Shown here piece after piece: positions 11,784 through 23,399 of a DNA stretch of 64,000 nt (its first letter is position 1; the number at the start of each line of letters is the position of its first letter). A program made the translations under genes and the position numbers. The notes below the pieces were generated by a model. The model made no database searches. It saw only the letters and a list, made by a program, of their open reading frames with translations, and had not been told where the DNA came from. The DNA is from Isoetes taiwanensis (Eukaryota; Streptophyta; Lycopodiopsida; Isoetales; Isoetaceae): contig JAJEKV010000006.1 in assembly GCA_021234155.1 (NCBI GenBank), forward strand, positions 23,499,568-23,563,567, read 5' to 3'.

Positions 11784-13395
11784 TGTGACGCTCCCAGAAT
11801 ATATACGACCCTCGGACGTATACATACGGGGACTTTCCCCTCCCATGGCGATCATCTCACCATGAGCAGGGCCCTCCGTCTGTTTCGGGCCATCTATGAA
11901 ATGAGGCCCGAAGAAGGACACGAAGGGGTCATTCGGCCCATGCCTTCAGTGGGACTCCTACGTCGCGGAAGCATGAATACAAGGGTTAGCACACAGCACG
12001 AATATACATAAATAACCACCACGAAGGGTGGCGCATCCATCCAAAATACCAACGGCATAGAATATGCATCTAATCCTAAGAAAATGCCCAAAACCCGGGT
12101 TCTACCCCGGCTCGGACTCCGGTGAGGATCGGTGGACATTATTTGGGCCTCAAAGAATCGGTAGGCCAAGTCTTGGCATGGCGTTGGGCGGCATAGAACA
12201 TCGGCTAGGGTTGTCCACTCCATCCGCCCCTCCACATGCACACTGCGGATGGGTCAATTCATGCTATAAGCCGCTATAGCCTTAGGGAGGCAGCGAGTTC
12301 AAGGGATCACCCTTTTTGAGCCTACTCGAGGGGTTCATGGCGCTGGTGGAGTGAGGCGGCGGTCGGGAAGCGTCCCCTTCGAATCCGCGGTGGTTCCATG
12401 GGTGAGCTAGAGAATGCGTGCGCATCGGCTGACCCCCAAAAGATTCATGCAGGCTTACTCACCTAAATCTACTCAAAGTGCAAGGTGCTCCATACGGATC
12501 ACACCTCTACACCTGAGGAGTGTCGGACCCATACCGGCCTTCCACGTGGCCGGCCATCGGGCCCTAGCCCTTTGTAGGAGTCTCTCGGGAGCCTTGTATG
12601 CGTGCAAGACCCCACCCCTCATGTCACCACTTGTGTTCCTTGTCTAGTGCTAAGCCGGACCATAGCATCTAGGACCCGGTGGGCTCTTGTGCACAGGCCG
12701 CATATAATGGGACTCTACAGGGCGCTATCTAGGAGCAAACTACAATACAGTTCGAGGTCTCTACCCCCGTAATCCCCCGTTTGAGTCGGATTAAACAAAG
12801 ACTAACAATCCATCCTTTCGAGTAAGAACCCGAGAATTGAATATAAAGAGAACTTGCTTGTACAATCAAGGGTTAGTTTCTATGATTGAATCACAAAGAG
12901 AACGAGAAAGCGGACACAACCAAGCGTTATCTAAAATCCACATAGCCACTTACCTGAATTCTGGGTTTGGACTCGTTTCCATGGGGCCTCCATCTCACGG
13001 GAGTTGAGAATTGATTGTTGATTCACGGGGAACACCGGTATGGTGGCCCTCTGTTTGGTGTATGATGGCGCTCGGCTCACGGCCTTCCTTGGTCGATCTT
13101 CAGGAGTCAATCACAGGGATAGGGGTCAAGTTGGCATCCTAACTTGGCAACCCCCATGCTGCCCAATCGATTGGGGCAGGTGGTGCCTTCCCAAACAGTA
13201 ATTAGCCTAATTAAGTTATTATCTTTAATGTATTAAATTAGCATAGCTAATTTAATCCTTTTAAGAGTAACCCCCATGGTTACAATTAAATTCCCATACC
13301 CCCATGGTGGCATACCTTTAGGGGGGTGACGTGCTTGTATTTGTACATGTCCCGTATGAATGCGTGGCGTGGACCGTATAAATCGTGGAGCGTCA
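11784..13395 (-). repeat. Chromovirus 3' LTR
   Basis: This ~1612-bp repeat matches 25248-26833 over its whole length, with many small insertions and deletions. Its low-coordinate end is TGTGACGCTCC and its high-coordinate end GGAGCGTCA. The flanking AAGGAGGGAGAA on the minus strand is the polypurine tract that primes plus-strand DNA synthesis. Confidence 0.85.
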
Positions 13396-13407
13396 TTCTC
13401 CCTCCTT
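13396..13407 (-). promoter_or_regulatory. Polypurine tract of the chromovirus
   Basis: On the minus strand AAGGAGGGAGAA directly precedes the LTR start TGACGCTCC. This is the expected place and composition for a polypurine tract. Confidence 0.75.
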
Positions 13408-14050
13408 AAAAATATCTTTGCCCTCAAAGATTGGGGTTAACTAATCGAATACATATAAATAAAGCACTCAATTAGAAAATGGAGTTAAGAAGATAACATT
13501 AATACGTTGAAATTATAGTATTTCGGACAGTAATACATTGAAGTGAAAATATCAAAGTACAAGCACCAAGGTGCCTTATACAAACTTATCATCAAGAGAG
13601 TGTAGGACCAAAGTCCGATTTAAAACATCCAGACAACAAAAAAAATCACACATGTAGACAAAACCAATACGGAAAAGTTGGGTCATCAACAACCCTCTAT
13701 ACAAGGCGGTGACGATACATTCAGCGGCGCACCCATCAATATACCGTAGGTTAATAATATGATTAAATTGTGGTTGAAGGGACCACCCCTATAAATAAAA
13801 GAAAAAGTATCTAGAAGGGAACCTATCATGTCTACGACTTGCAATTCATTTGTGGCATAAGGAATGGTTCGGTTCCGTATATAGCCAAAATGAACGCGAT
13901 CTATTTACTAGATGCTTTTTTAAGCAATTCATGGTCATGTCAACATCAACAATACACCACGTCCTAGAGAACACGAGGTGATCTCATCATTGGTTATTAT
14001 TATAATATCGATGCATCTACCCTCTAGAATATGATTCTCGGCAAATCAAG
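13408..14050. other. Chromovirus region between pol and the 3' LTR
   Basis: No ORF of note. This is the untranslated stretch between the chromodomain and the polypurine tract. Confidence 0.5.
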
Positions 14051-14059
14051 CCTTCAAGC

Positions 14060-14300
14060 TTCTGGCATGGGGGGCGGGGTTGATAGCATCGTTGATGAAT
14101 TGACCACGAGATTCCGCATGAAGTCTGGATAGTGCTTCTCAGGTCTATCTTCATCACCCGGTAGCATCTTCAAGCTGGTAAGTGCTTCCCACTTGACCAA
14201 GTATTGCAACATTTGAGTCCTTCTGGTGCGTTTGTAAGCTCGATCAAGAAGAGCCGGGCACTATTTCCAGCTGCTCTTGATCATTTCTAGGAGAGTTGGG
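14060..14300 (-). pseudogene. Integrase C-terminal chromodomain (fragment)
   Basis: The minus strand encodes LDRAYKRTRRTQMLQYLVKW followed by EAL. This matches the EYLVKWKGL core of retrotransposon chromodomains, which in chromoviruses sit at the integrase C-terminus and direct insertion to marked chromatin. It is followed by HYPDFMRNL, like the usual tail after the domain. It lies in the right place between the integrase and the 3' LTR. The reading frame is not continuous with the integrase upstream. Confidence 0.55.
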
Positions 14301-14481
14301 GTATCCAAACCTCCTCGGATCGGGGTGTGTTGCTTGAGAAGACTCCGTGAAAGACCTTGTGGATCTTCAAGCGGGGTGGCAAGTCCAAGCGATATGCTGT
14401 TCCCCATAGCGTTCGGTAATCTGAGCGGCCCAGCCCCTGGTGCCAACTTCTTCTGATTACCAATTTTAAGCTTGGCTTGTT

Positions 14482-15306
14482 TTACTTTGATCTTAAGCCA
14501 AATGATTCGCCCACGGAAGATTCGTGGGGTTGGTGCTTATCCGCTAGACTCTTCCCGACGACATTTGCGTCGCGGCCAATAAGTAACCCCGAACTTCCTC
14601 CACCAAGGCTCCGCATTTCTAAAAGGAGTTGTTGAGAGACCTCCACTTTAGAAAGCAGGGTTCGCCGGTAATGCGGAGTAAGACATTGATATCCATAATT
14701 TATCATGAAGGGAGACATCTTTGAAGACTCCTGCCAGTTGCTTTATATAGGCTTAACTCTACGAGGATAAATATAATCGCCCATTGTATTTGTTTACTCC
14801 ATACATAGCTTTAGAAGCATATCTTCGATAATCCGATTGACACGTTCTGTTTGACCATTCATCCGAGGATGGTATGGTTTGTACTCATGGCAAGCTTGGT
14901 TTGGATGGTGGCGAAGAAATCCTTCCGAATGCCTTTGACAAACTTAGGATCCCTATATCCGATACAATTACTCTCGGCATCCCGTGCAACCTGAAAATTT
15001 CTTTTGCAAAAGCAGAGGCGGTGTCAGGTGGTGCGACATAGCGAGGAAGTGAGCCATCTTTGATAACTTGTCGACCACGACCATTAATGCATCATATCCA
15101 CGGAGAGTGCGCGTGGAAGGCCTCCAATGAAATCCATGGTTATGACTTCCCACTTGGCATTGGGCACATCCAAAGGTTGCAACTCCCGGAACTCTTAATT
15201 GCTCAGCCTTGGTTTGTTTGACAAACGACACCTTGATGTACCTAGCAATATCCTTTTTCATCGAAGGCAAAAATAGCTGGGAGCGGATCTTAAAGTAAGT
15301 TTTCAT
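14482..15306 (-). pseudogene. Chromovirus integrase fragments
   Basis: The ORF at 14968-15306 contains the zinc-binding region (LFLPSMKKDIARYI) and then the start of the catalytic core (GYDALMVVVDKLSKMAHF), whose VVVD gives the first catalytic Asp. Cysteines of the HHCC finger appear lost (VSFVKQTKAEQ where C..CQ is normal). The ORF at 14482-14718 begins with SPFMINYGY, the conserved end of the core (usually SPFxxVYG). The middle of the core between the two ORFs is frameshifted. Integrase would insert the cDNA into the genome, but this copy cannot be functional. Confidence 0.7.
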
Positions 15307-15557
15307 AAAACCATGATGCTATAGAATTTTGTTGTGTGTGTCATGGAGAATCACTTTCGCACCCTGAAGTATTTGGAACACACAACTTATCTTTGTGATA
15401 TAACAAATTGCCCGCTTTCTTATATGAGCGGAATGCTTCACGTTCTTTATTAGTCGGGCTTCCTTACCCAAACTTTCCCAAATATTACGAATTAGGGATA
15501 CGTGGCTGTCATTCTATCTCGCTTCCCAAACTCATTTTGGTAAGTGTGGAAATGGCG

Positions 15558-15800
15558 TTACAATGGGTCCGGGTTATGAAGGGATGCGTGACAAAGCATC
15601 GCAACCACATTGTGCTTTCCTGGCTTGTATACAATCTCGAAGTCATATTCCTCGAGGAATTCCATCCATCTTCGCTGACGGAGATTTAGATTTGGCTGGG
15701 TGGATAGATAGCGGAGACTCTGATGATCCGTATCGAGCTGAAACCTTCTACCAAGAAGGTAGTGTCTCCAAATACGGAGAGCACGAACAACTGCCAGCAA
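15558..15800 (-). pseudogene. Chromovirus RNase H (fragment)
   Basis: The 80-residue ORF reads [25 protein letters not shown] and then [19 protein letters not shown], the classic gypsy RNase H core including the TDH Asp. The terminal V-ADALSR motif has decayed to VVAMLCHAS, so the last catalytic Asp appears lost. Confidence 0.8.
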
Positions 15801-15971
15801 CTCCTGATCATGGGTAGGATATCACTGCTCTGCATCATTCATCTTCTTTGAATCGTAGGCAACAACTCTCCCTTCCTGCATTAAGACTCCACCGGTAGCT
15901 ATCTTACTAGCATCGGTGGCTCCGATTTATCCTTTTCGAGGATCGGGGCAAGGTGAGGACCGGTGTAGATG

Positions 15972-16800
15972 TTAAAGCATCCTTGAGCTACTCTGAAAGC
16001 CGACTTGGACTTTTGCTTTCCAATGTTCCATCCAATCCTTCACTTTCTCATGCCTTGTGAGATTAGTAAGAGGTGCGGCAATTGTTGCAAAATCCTTAAC
16101 AAATTTCAGATAATATCCTGCGAGTCCCAAGAAACTTGGGACCCTGGAAACATTAGGCGGAATGGGCCAATCCTTTATTGCTTCTATCTTGGCTGGGTCC
16201 GTAGCAATTCCTTCTGCTGAAATAATATGCCCCAAACCCTCGGAGTGGCGAACTTGCATTTAGAAAACTTGGCAAAGAGCTGATGGCGTCTTAGCTTCTG
16301 CAAAGCCAATCGAAGATGTTGTTCATGTTCTTTGCAAGGTTTTACTATAGATGAGAATGTCATCAAAGAAAATGACAACAAAGTCATCCAAGTATTGGCG
16401 GAAGATGTCATTCATCAATCGCATAAACGTTGCAGGGGCATTGGTCAATTCAAAAGGCATGACGGTAAACTCATAATGCCCATATGGTGCGAAAAGCGGA
16501 CTTATGGATGTCCTCCTCCTTTATCCTTATCGATGGTATCAGGGGGCGCCAAATCAATCTTTTTGAAATATTTTGCTCCTTGTAACCGGGTCCATAAGAT
16601 CATCTCGCCTGGGCAAAGCATAGCGATTCTTGATGGTATGCTTATTGAGTTGCCTATAATCAATACACATCCTTAAGGAGCCATCTTTCTTCTTGACAAA
16701 AGAATAGGGCGTAAATGGTGAAACACTAGGCCGAATAAACCCGGGTTCGGTAACTCTTGTAGTTGTTTCTTAAGCTCTCGCTAACACGGAGGCTCATTCG
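15972..16800 (-). pseudogene. Chromovirus reverse transcriptase (fragments)
   Basis: Minus-strand frames carry the active-site box FFDDILIYS (FFDD at the complement of 16359-16370, equal to YVDD in other elements). The thumb and connection follow: FLGLAGYYLKFVKDF and then PLTNLTRHEKVKDW. The two parts lie in different frames (ORFs 15972-16259 and 16184-16411), with further RT sequence up to about 16.8 kb. The active-site Asp pair itself is preserved. Confidence 0.75.
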
Positions 16801-17053
16801 ATGCAGGGGCCTTGGCGGTAGGCTTAGTACCGGTTCAGAGTTATTTCACATTCTACCCTCCGAAAGGAGGAAGCTTGTGGATCTCATCCGGGAAAAGATC
16901 GCTAAATTCTCGAAGAAGGGTAGCAATATCCGGTGCTAAAGGCGTCGATTACTTGCTTACGCTTGAGTGGGACTCAATGGAGGCAAGTTTAATGAGGCAA
17001 AGGAGTTCATTCTCAAGCATTATAGCTTTTTCTAACTTGTTTATTGACATCAT

Positions 17054-17450
17054 TTGCATAGCGAGTGGAATGAATCACCTTTTATAGTCACACGTGCTCC
17101 ATTAGCGGCGTTGAAGGTGACCTCCGTTTCTCACAAATCTATGTTGGCCTTGGCGGATGCTAAAAACTCCATTCCAACAATAAGATCATATTTGCCAATG
17201 TCCATTAACTTTTCAAAGACCCAAAGGCAACCGGTGCACGGGCAACCGTGCATCTTAAGGTTATCTGACCATGAGTGTGTTCGATCTTACCATCGGCTAA
17301 TGTGGTGGCTTAGGTCGGGATCTCAACGTTTCCGGTGCGATGCACAGGCCATTCTAGGAGAAGCAAAATTATGCATTACTACCGTGTCCATCAAAATTAT
17401 GAAGGCCTTTCTTGTCTACTTGGCCTATTGTAGAAATATGAGAAGGTGAC
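17054..17450 (-). pseudogene. Chromovirus aspartic protease (fragment)
   Basis: Minus-strand translation shows ILMDTVVMHNFAS, a decayed form of the DTGATHNFIS active site with the key Gly replaced by Val. About 70 codons later comes YDLIVGMEFL, the usual YDVxLGMDWL segment of gypsy proteases. Stops separate the two. Confidence 0.6.
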
Positions 17451-17594
17451 TTTTCGGCGTTACTGTTTCTATAGCGGCAAGAATATGAGGCCTTGCAGGT
17501 GAATGTACTCGGGAGCCTCGTCCTCGCGAGGGGAGATTGGACTCGGATCTTCCCAATCAAAGATTCGGCCATGGCGGTAGGCCGATGCGTGGTG

Positions 17595-19574
17595 TGGCGG
17601 CTCCCGAGAATATATCGACCCTGGGGCGTATACATCACAGGGACTTTCCCTCCCATGGCGATCATCTCACCATGGCGGGGCCCTCCCAGATGCATTTTAG
17701 GGCCATCTATGAAAATGAGGCCGAAGAAGGTTCTGTGAAAGGGTCATTAGGCCCCATGCCTTCAATGGGACTCCCGTCGGCGGAGCAGCATGAATACAGG
17801 GGTTAGCACCTGACCGCGAATATACATAAGCCGCCACCCACGAAGGGTGGCGCGTCCATCAAAATACCATGACATATGCATCTAATCCAAGCGCCCAAAA
17901 CCCGGGTTCTACCATTTCGGACTCCGATTGAGGATCGGTGGCAATTTGGGCCTCAAAGAATCAATGAGACGAGTCTTGGCATGGCGTTAGGGCTGGCATA
18001 GAACATCGGCTAGGGTTGTCCCTCCATCGCCCCTCACCATGCACACTTTGCAGTTGGGTCAATTCATCTTATGGCCGCTATAGCCTTCGGGGAGCAGCGA
18101 GGTTGAGGGATCACCCTTTTGAGCCTACTCCGGGTTCATGGCTGGTGGAGTGGGGCAGGTGGGGGCGTCCCCTTCAGAATCCACGGTGGTTCCATGGGTT
18201 TGAGCTAGAGAATGCGTCGTGCATCAGCGACCCCGCATCCGTGCAGAGCTTACTCACCCTAAATCTACTCAAAGTGCAAAAGGTGCTCCATACGGATCAC
18301 ACCTCTACACCCAGTGTCGGACCCATACCCGGCCCCTCACGTGACGGCCTTCAGGCCCTAGCCCCTTTGCAAAGTCTCGGGGAGCCTTGGCAATGCTCGT
18401 GCAAGACCCACCCCTCATGTCTGCTTGTGTTCCTTGTCTATGCTTCTGCGCTCAGGACCATTCCATCATGGATTGTTAGGCTCTTGTTTACCGAGGCGCA
18501 TCAAATGGGACACGGGGTAGATGGCTATCTGGATTTTACAATACGTTTGGTCTGTCCAGTAATCCCATTTTGTGCTTTAATCAAAGAAACAATCCACCCT
18601 TCGGGTCCCAAGAATTGGTTATAGAGAACTTGCTTAAGGATCAAGGGATGGTGTTATCTATGATTGAATCACAACTCAAACGGGGGATTAAGCGTAGACT
18701 CAACCGTATTGTAGTTTGCTCCTAAAATCCCACATAGCCACCTACAAGAGCCCACCGCCCTGGGCTCATGGTCCGGGTCCCGCCTCCAGGAACACGGGAG
18801 TGTAGAGGGGTGGGCCCCATGAAACTCCAGCAACAAGGAGTGACGAGACTCCTACAAGTCGTCTGACGGCCGCGGGAGGGCACGTTGTATGGGTCCGCTC
18901 ACCGGGTGGAAGAGGTGTGATCCGAATGGAGCACCTTGCACTTTGAGTAGATTTAGGGTGAGTGAACTGGCACGGATAGGGCTCGGATGCACGATCTCTA
19001 GCTCACCCATGGAACCCTGATATTCCGAAGGGGACCATCCCCGACCCCCATCTGTGCATGAACCCGAGTAGGCTCAAAAGGGTGATCCCCAACCGTGGTC
19101 TCCCGATAGCATGAATTCTATGCCAGCGTGCATAGGGAGGGGCGATGGAGTGGACAACCCTAGCCGCTGTTCTATGCCACCCAACGAGACTCCTGGCACC
19201 GCCGATCTCTTGAGGCCCAGCCGGCCACGATCCCTCCGTGGAGTCTCGAGCCGGGTAAAACCCGGTTTTGGGCGTTTAGGATTAGATGGCATATTCTATG
19301 TCGTTGGTATTTTTGATGGATGCGCCACCCTTCGTGGTGGTTATTTATGTATATTCGTGCTGTGTGCTAACCCCTTGTATTCATGCTTCCAAGCATGGGA
19401 GTCCCATTGAAGGCATGGGCCGAATGACCCCTTTCAGAACCTTCTTCGGGCCTCATTTCATGAGATGGCCCCAAACAGCATCCGGAGGGCCCCGCTCATG
19501 GTGAGATGATCGCCATGGGAGGGAAAGTCCTCGTATGTATACGCCCGGTGGTCGTATATATTCGGGAGCCGCCA
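17595..19574. repeat. Foldback of two inverted LTR fragments inside the chromovirus
   Basis: The left arm (17595 to about 18675) matches the LTR from its first base to about LTR position 1100 in plus orientation. The right arm (about 18676-19574) is the same LTR start in inverted orientation, covering about 1.0 kb. The outer ends are exact inverted repeats, TGGCGGCTCCCG and CGGGAGCCGCCA. The structure falls directly after the gag zinc knuckle and before protease. No target duplication is visible (TGGTG on one side, TTCTC on the other), so it may be a rearrangement, a chimeric cDNA, or an assembly fault rather than a clean insertion. Confidence 0.75.
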
Positions 19575-20751
19575 TTCTCGCATGAAGTGTCTGTGCCTCA
19601 TACACCTGTAGCATGCCTTATCCCGGGCGAGCCGTTTCCCCGCCTCTTTAGGAATGGACTGCAAGAGGCTGAACTTCCCTTGCCGGCATTGTTACGCTTT
19701 TATCCGGCGTGCTAAAGGCGACTTTCTTCTCCTGGCGGCCATAAGAATTGTGCTGAGAGGGCCCGGACTTGGCTAACGGGGTTTGTGGGCATGGACGGGC
19801 AGTGGTCGGTTGCAGTAAGGAGCAGGTCGCTGATCGGGTTCCTTGGCGTGTCCTCCTCGAGGCTTAATGCCTTAGCTTCCACCTCTGCTCACGATTTTGG
19901 GTCTATGGCCTTGACCATGCGTTTTAATGGATGGGGCCAACCCTTCAATGTAGCCCCCTAACGCCCTTTTTTTCATTCATTTTCGGGTACATACAACCTC
20001 AAGCGCATAAATTCATCCGTGTAGGCCTGAGCGGACATGCCCTTCGTTCCAACCTCGTAGAAGGTCTGAAATCATTTGGCATTTGTGCGCACGAGGCACG
20101 TAATGCGATTTGAAAGCCTTAGCGAACTTCTTGAACTTGCACCTGCTCTCCGTCCAGTGCTTAGCTCGCATAACCCTTCCACCAAATGCGGGCAGTTCCG
20201 GTAAAAGGTTGGTGGTGGCAACCTTCCACGTATCCTTCTCCGCCATTCCATAGGACTTCCCAAACTCCTTCATTTCGTCCAACCAAGATTCTGCATTCAA
20301 GCCTCCTCCGGATTTCCCATAAAACCGAGCCAACTTCCTAGGTTCTTCCATATGCTAGTTATGGTTGTATCAACGGTTTCGGTATTCCTTATCCTTATCC
20401 TCGAATGGTCCTTTATCGATAGCGATGACCCGAGAAGACAACAGTGGTTGAATGTGAGGCGGCGGGCGCTATCCTTAGAGGAACCGATGACGCTTAGCAT
20501 GAGTCCTCCTTTGTGCAGTGCAGGGCTAGCTCGGGAGGAGATGGTTGTTGTGCAGGTGGACTCAATGGTGTGAGGAGGTACCCGGGTCCGTCCTCGAGTT
20601 TGTTGCGGGTGGATTGGTATGCAACACATAGGCGTAATTCGGTAGGAGTTGCCTTTTCATTAACATCAATTCTGTTCGGGGGTGAGCCTACTACTAGCGT
20701 TGGAGGGTGTTTGCCAAAGCGTGACATTACCGTCTATAGGGAGCATTCATG
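19575..20751 (-). pseudogene. Chromovirus gag (broken)
   Basis: An ORF starting at 20727 gives a proline-rich N-terminus. The ORF 20013-20351 carries the retrotransposon gag core (FYGKSGGGLNAESWLDEMKE then FAKAFKSHYVP). The ORF 19458-19664 carries one zinc knuckle, CYRCMRHRHF followed by MREW, where the last Cys is lost because the reading frame enters LTR sequence of the foldback. Gag would form the particle and bind RNA. At least three frames are needed, so the gene is dead. Confidence 0.65.
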
Positions 20752-20919
20752 AATATATAAGCTGATTTACATTAATGTACAATCCCTTTAAAATAATCGA
20801 GACAAAAAGAATATACAAGCAGAAGACAATATTTTTTTATTTCATTTAAGTTGAGTACAACAACAAGTTGATTGGTACATGGGTTAAGACAAAAAGTAGG
20901 TATGATACATTGGAAACTT

Positions 20920-21447
20920 TTAAAGTTCTACCGACACTGTTGTCAGCAACAACAAAGAAAACATAACGGAAGAGATCAGCCTAGGGGTTGGCGAAAGAGC
21001 ACAGGATCGGGCGTGGCCGGTACTCTCCGCATCTATTTCGGACGAGTTTATAAGCGTGCGGGCTTGGACAATAATTGCTTGGTATTCCCATGTTGGGCTG
21101 ATAATGAAGGTTAAAAGCCTTCGTGATAGCATAAAAGAGTTGCCAAAGGTGGTCGTTGGCTTCCTCGAAAGCCTCGTGCTGCTCATATTCCGGTAGTCCC
21201 AGTGCGACCACGGGGTCATCTTCGGATCTTCGAGAGCTCGGTCCCTAAGGATGTTAACTATCTCCAGCCTTTTGTCGAGGTCGTGGGGCTCTCCCGGTGG
21301 CGGTGGTTCGATCTCATAGCCTTCCCCCCCCTCACGGATATTCACCATATCTCTGGCCATAGTCTTGATCCGGTGGTCCGGGATCGTCTCTCCTAACCAT
21401 ATCGGTGATTCTCTCCTCATATTCCCAAATGGTTTCCTCTGCAACAT
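20920..21447 (-). CDS. Unrecognised ORF in chromovirus leader
   Basis: A 175-residue minus-strand ORF starts at 21447 and includes EIEPPPPGEPHDLDKRLEIV. A second overlapping frame (20981-21211) reads LGLPEYEQHEAFEEANDHLW and LFYAITKAFNLHYQPNMG, which looks equally protein-like. One frameshift near 21210 probably joins them. It lies between gag and family U copy 2, inside the element. I do not recognise it. Confidence 0.3.
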   Translation of the reverse strand: MLQRKPFGNMRRESPIWLGETIPDHRIKTMARDMVNIREGGEGYEIEPPPPGEPHDLDKRLEIVNILRDRALEDPKMTPWSHWDYRNMSSTRLSRKPTTTFGNSFMLSRRLLTFIISPTWEYQAIIVQARTLINSSEIDAESTGHARSCALSPTPRLISSVMFSLLLLTTVSVEL

Positions 21448-21676
21448 AGTTAAAATGAATAGAGAACATTTTGTAATGCCACTATATTCTAAACTTTAAT
21501 GCTTTTGAAGAGGATGTCATAAAAGAACAATTCAGTTATACTCATCAAGAGAACTTTGTATTTAATAAGTAAATAAGGTACACCATTTTTCAATATGGTC
21601 CAAACAGTTGCCAATCCAAAATCTCATAAATACACGTATATGTATATATAAACAAAAATTGTATAGCACACCGGGT

Positions 21677-23090
21677 CTAGGAACTAGGCCACGCCTCTTT
21701 ATCCCTGGCCCTAGGAGGTGGTGGAGGCGGTCGGTGTCGCAGCAGAGTTACCCCAGGGTCTACTGTGGCAGCCGCAACAGATGCAACCTCCGGTGGATAT
21801 GCAACGGCCAATGGGGCTGCCGTGAGGAGCTTCATTCCCATCCAAGGCGCAATATATCGACCCAAGGCGTCGCTGGCGAGATCGTCGTCGCAGTACATAA
21901 GTAAGCGTCACGAGGGGAAGCTTTAATGGCGCCGGTGTAGAAAGTGCGGAGGGCCCACCATGAAGCTTCAGCCTCCGGCCCTAGATCCCGGGCTATGAAA
22001 AGGACTTGCCCGTGTCGGAAGGCCAACAAAAGAAACAGGTAAGGTGGTTACCCAAAGACCTTCCCTTTGCGGAGTCTCGATGTCGCCACTTCCTTATCCA
22101 AGTCCATGGGGACTTCTTCCTCCTTGAGCTCTGTTGCTCCTCCTTCTTGTCTGCTTGAGGGGTTATGATATAAATCTTCACCCTCATCATCCGGAAGTGG
22201 GAGGGAACCTCAACCATATTGATGTTTGGAACGTGAGGTCCCATAGGCTGAAGGCATCCGTGCGGGTTGCGAAGCTGGTTCTGCATCACTTAAGTCTCGA
22301 AGGCGTAATGCACAGAGTCTCCGCCGGCTCATATGGTCTCCTCGGGCCCCGGCGGCTGGTGCACCTCCGGCGAAGCTTCGGTAGAAGTGAAATCGATAAA
22401 ATCATCCATACAATACTCAAGCTCGTAAAGTACATGGTCTTTGCGCTTACGTCGAAAACCGGCCACCATATGATAGGTCCAGATAATATCATCCAAGAGA
22501 AGGTACTCTTGCCCTTGGTGATAGATAACTGGAAGGCCGTCTAACCCCGACAAGCCTATAGCTTGTTCACTCACGCGGTGGTAACTCCTCCGCTAGCTCT
22601 TTCCAACGGGCAAAGTCGCCCATACCTATATGCTCATCATCCCCCTCCTCGGAGGACTCAGGCAGTTTGCCCTTCTCTACAGGCAAGGTTTCATCCTCAA
22701 CGTATTGGTCCATGAGGATGGCTAGGAGAAAAGTAGCTTCGGATATTGCAGCCACGATCTTTGGACCAACGGCGGTGTTTACCCCATCGGAGTTTCCCCT
22801 TCAGGGCGTCATAAGCATGTGTGTCCCCGCCTAACATCGCGGACTATCTCCGCTCCAAATACAATTGGGGAGGATCCCCAGGAGGAATACCACGGAGGAA
22901 GCATTTCCTCCATGTAGAAGTCAAGGAACCCGGCGTAATCCAGGATCTTGGCCAGATACTTGTGAGGGAGGTCTATCGTTGGCATAGCAAAGGTTGCAGC
23001 AGTCGAAGGGAACTTGTGGATCCCATTTCTCCCCATCATGGTACCAGCGGGCAAGGAAGGGCACCATGGCGCTAGAAGGGAGGGAGAGGA
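21677..23090 (-). pseudogene. Unrecognised protein gene inside chromovirus (family U, copy 2)
   Basis: The minus strand starts near 23069 with LARWYHDGEKWDPQVPF. It continues with LDFYMEEMLPPWY, LLAILMDQYVEDE, GLPVIYHQGQEYLLLDDIIW (ORF 22329-22574), YELEYCMDDFIDF, MGPHVPNIN and EAEASWWALR. It ends with MGMKLLTAAPLAVAYPPEVA, a hydrophobic C-terminal segment. The block order equals that of 7060-8340. Frames change several times (ORFs 22809-23054, 22567-22755, 22329-22574, 21993-22289, 21832-22029, 21677-21898). It sits in the leader between the 5' LTR and gag, an unusual place for an extra gene. Function unknown. Confidence 0.55.
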
Positions 23091-23399
23091 AAAAGAAACG
23101 TTTGAAATAACCCTTAAAAGTCCCCTTTTAAACCCTTTTTTTAAAAGTCGGCGTCAAGCACTTTAGTTTATTATTAACATACAAACCATTAAACTTTTTA
23201 ATTTAAAATAAAAGTCTCTTTATTAAATATTACAAAAAAATATTTACAAATGCGGACTCATAAGTAAGCTAATGTTGCTCCCCCGTATCCCTACAGGCGA
23301 GGGCTAGATCCTTAGGCATTATGGTGACCCTCTTTGCGTGGATAGCGCAAAGATTGGCGTCACCAAAAGTGCCACCAAGTAGGCTTTAGCGACCTCTTG

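Noticed and set aside
18016-18624. 202-codon plus-strand ORF inside the chromovirus
   Set aside because: It lies wholly in the left arm of the LTR foldback, and the other LTR copies do not keep this frame. LTRs are non-coding.
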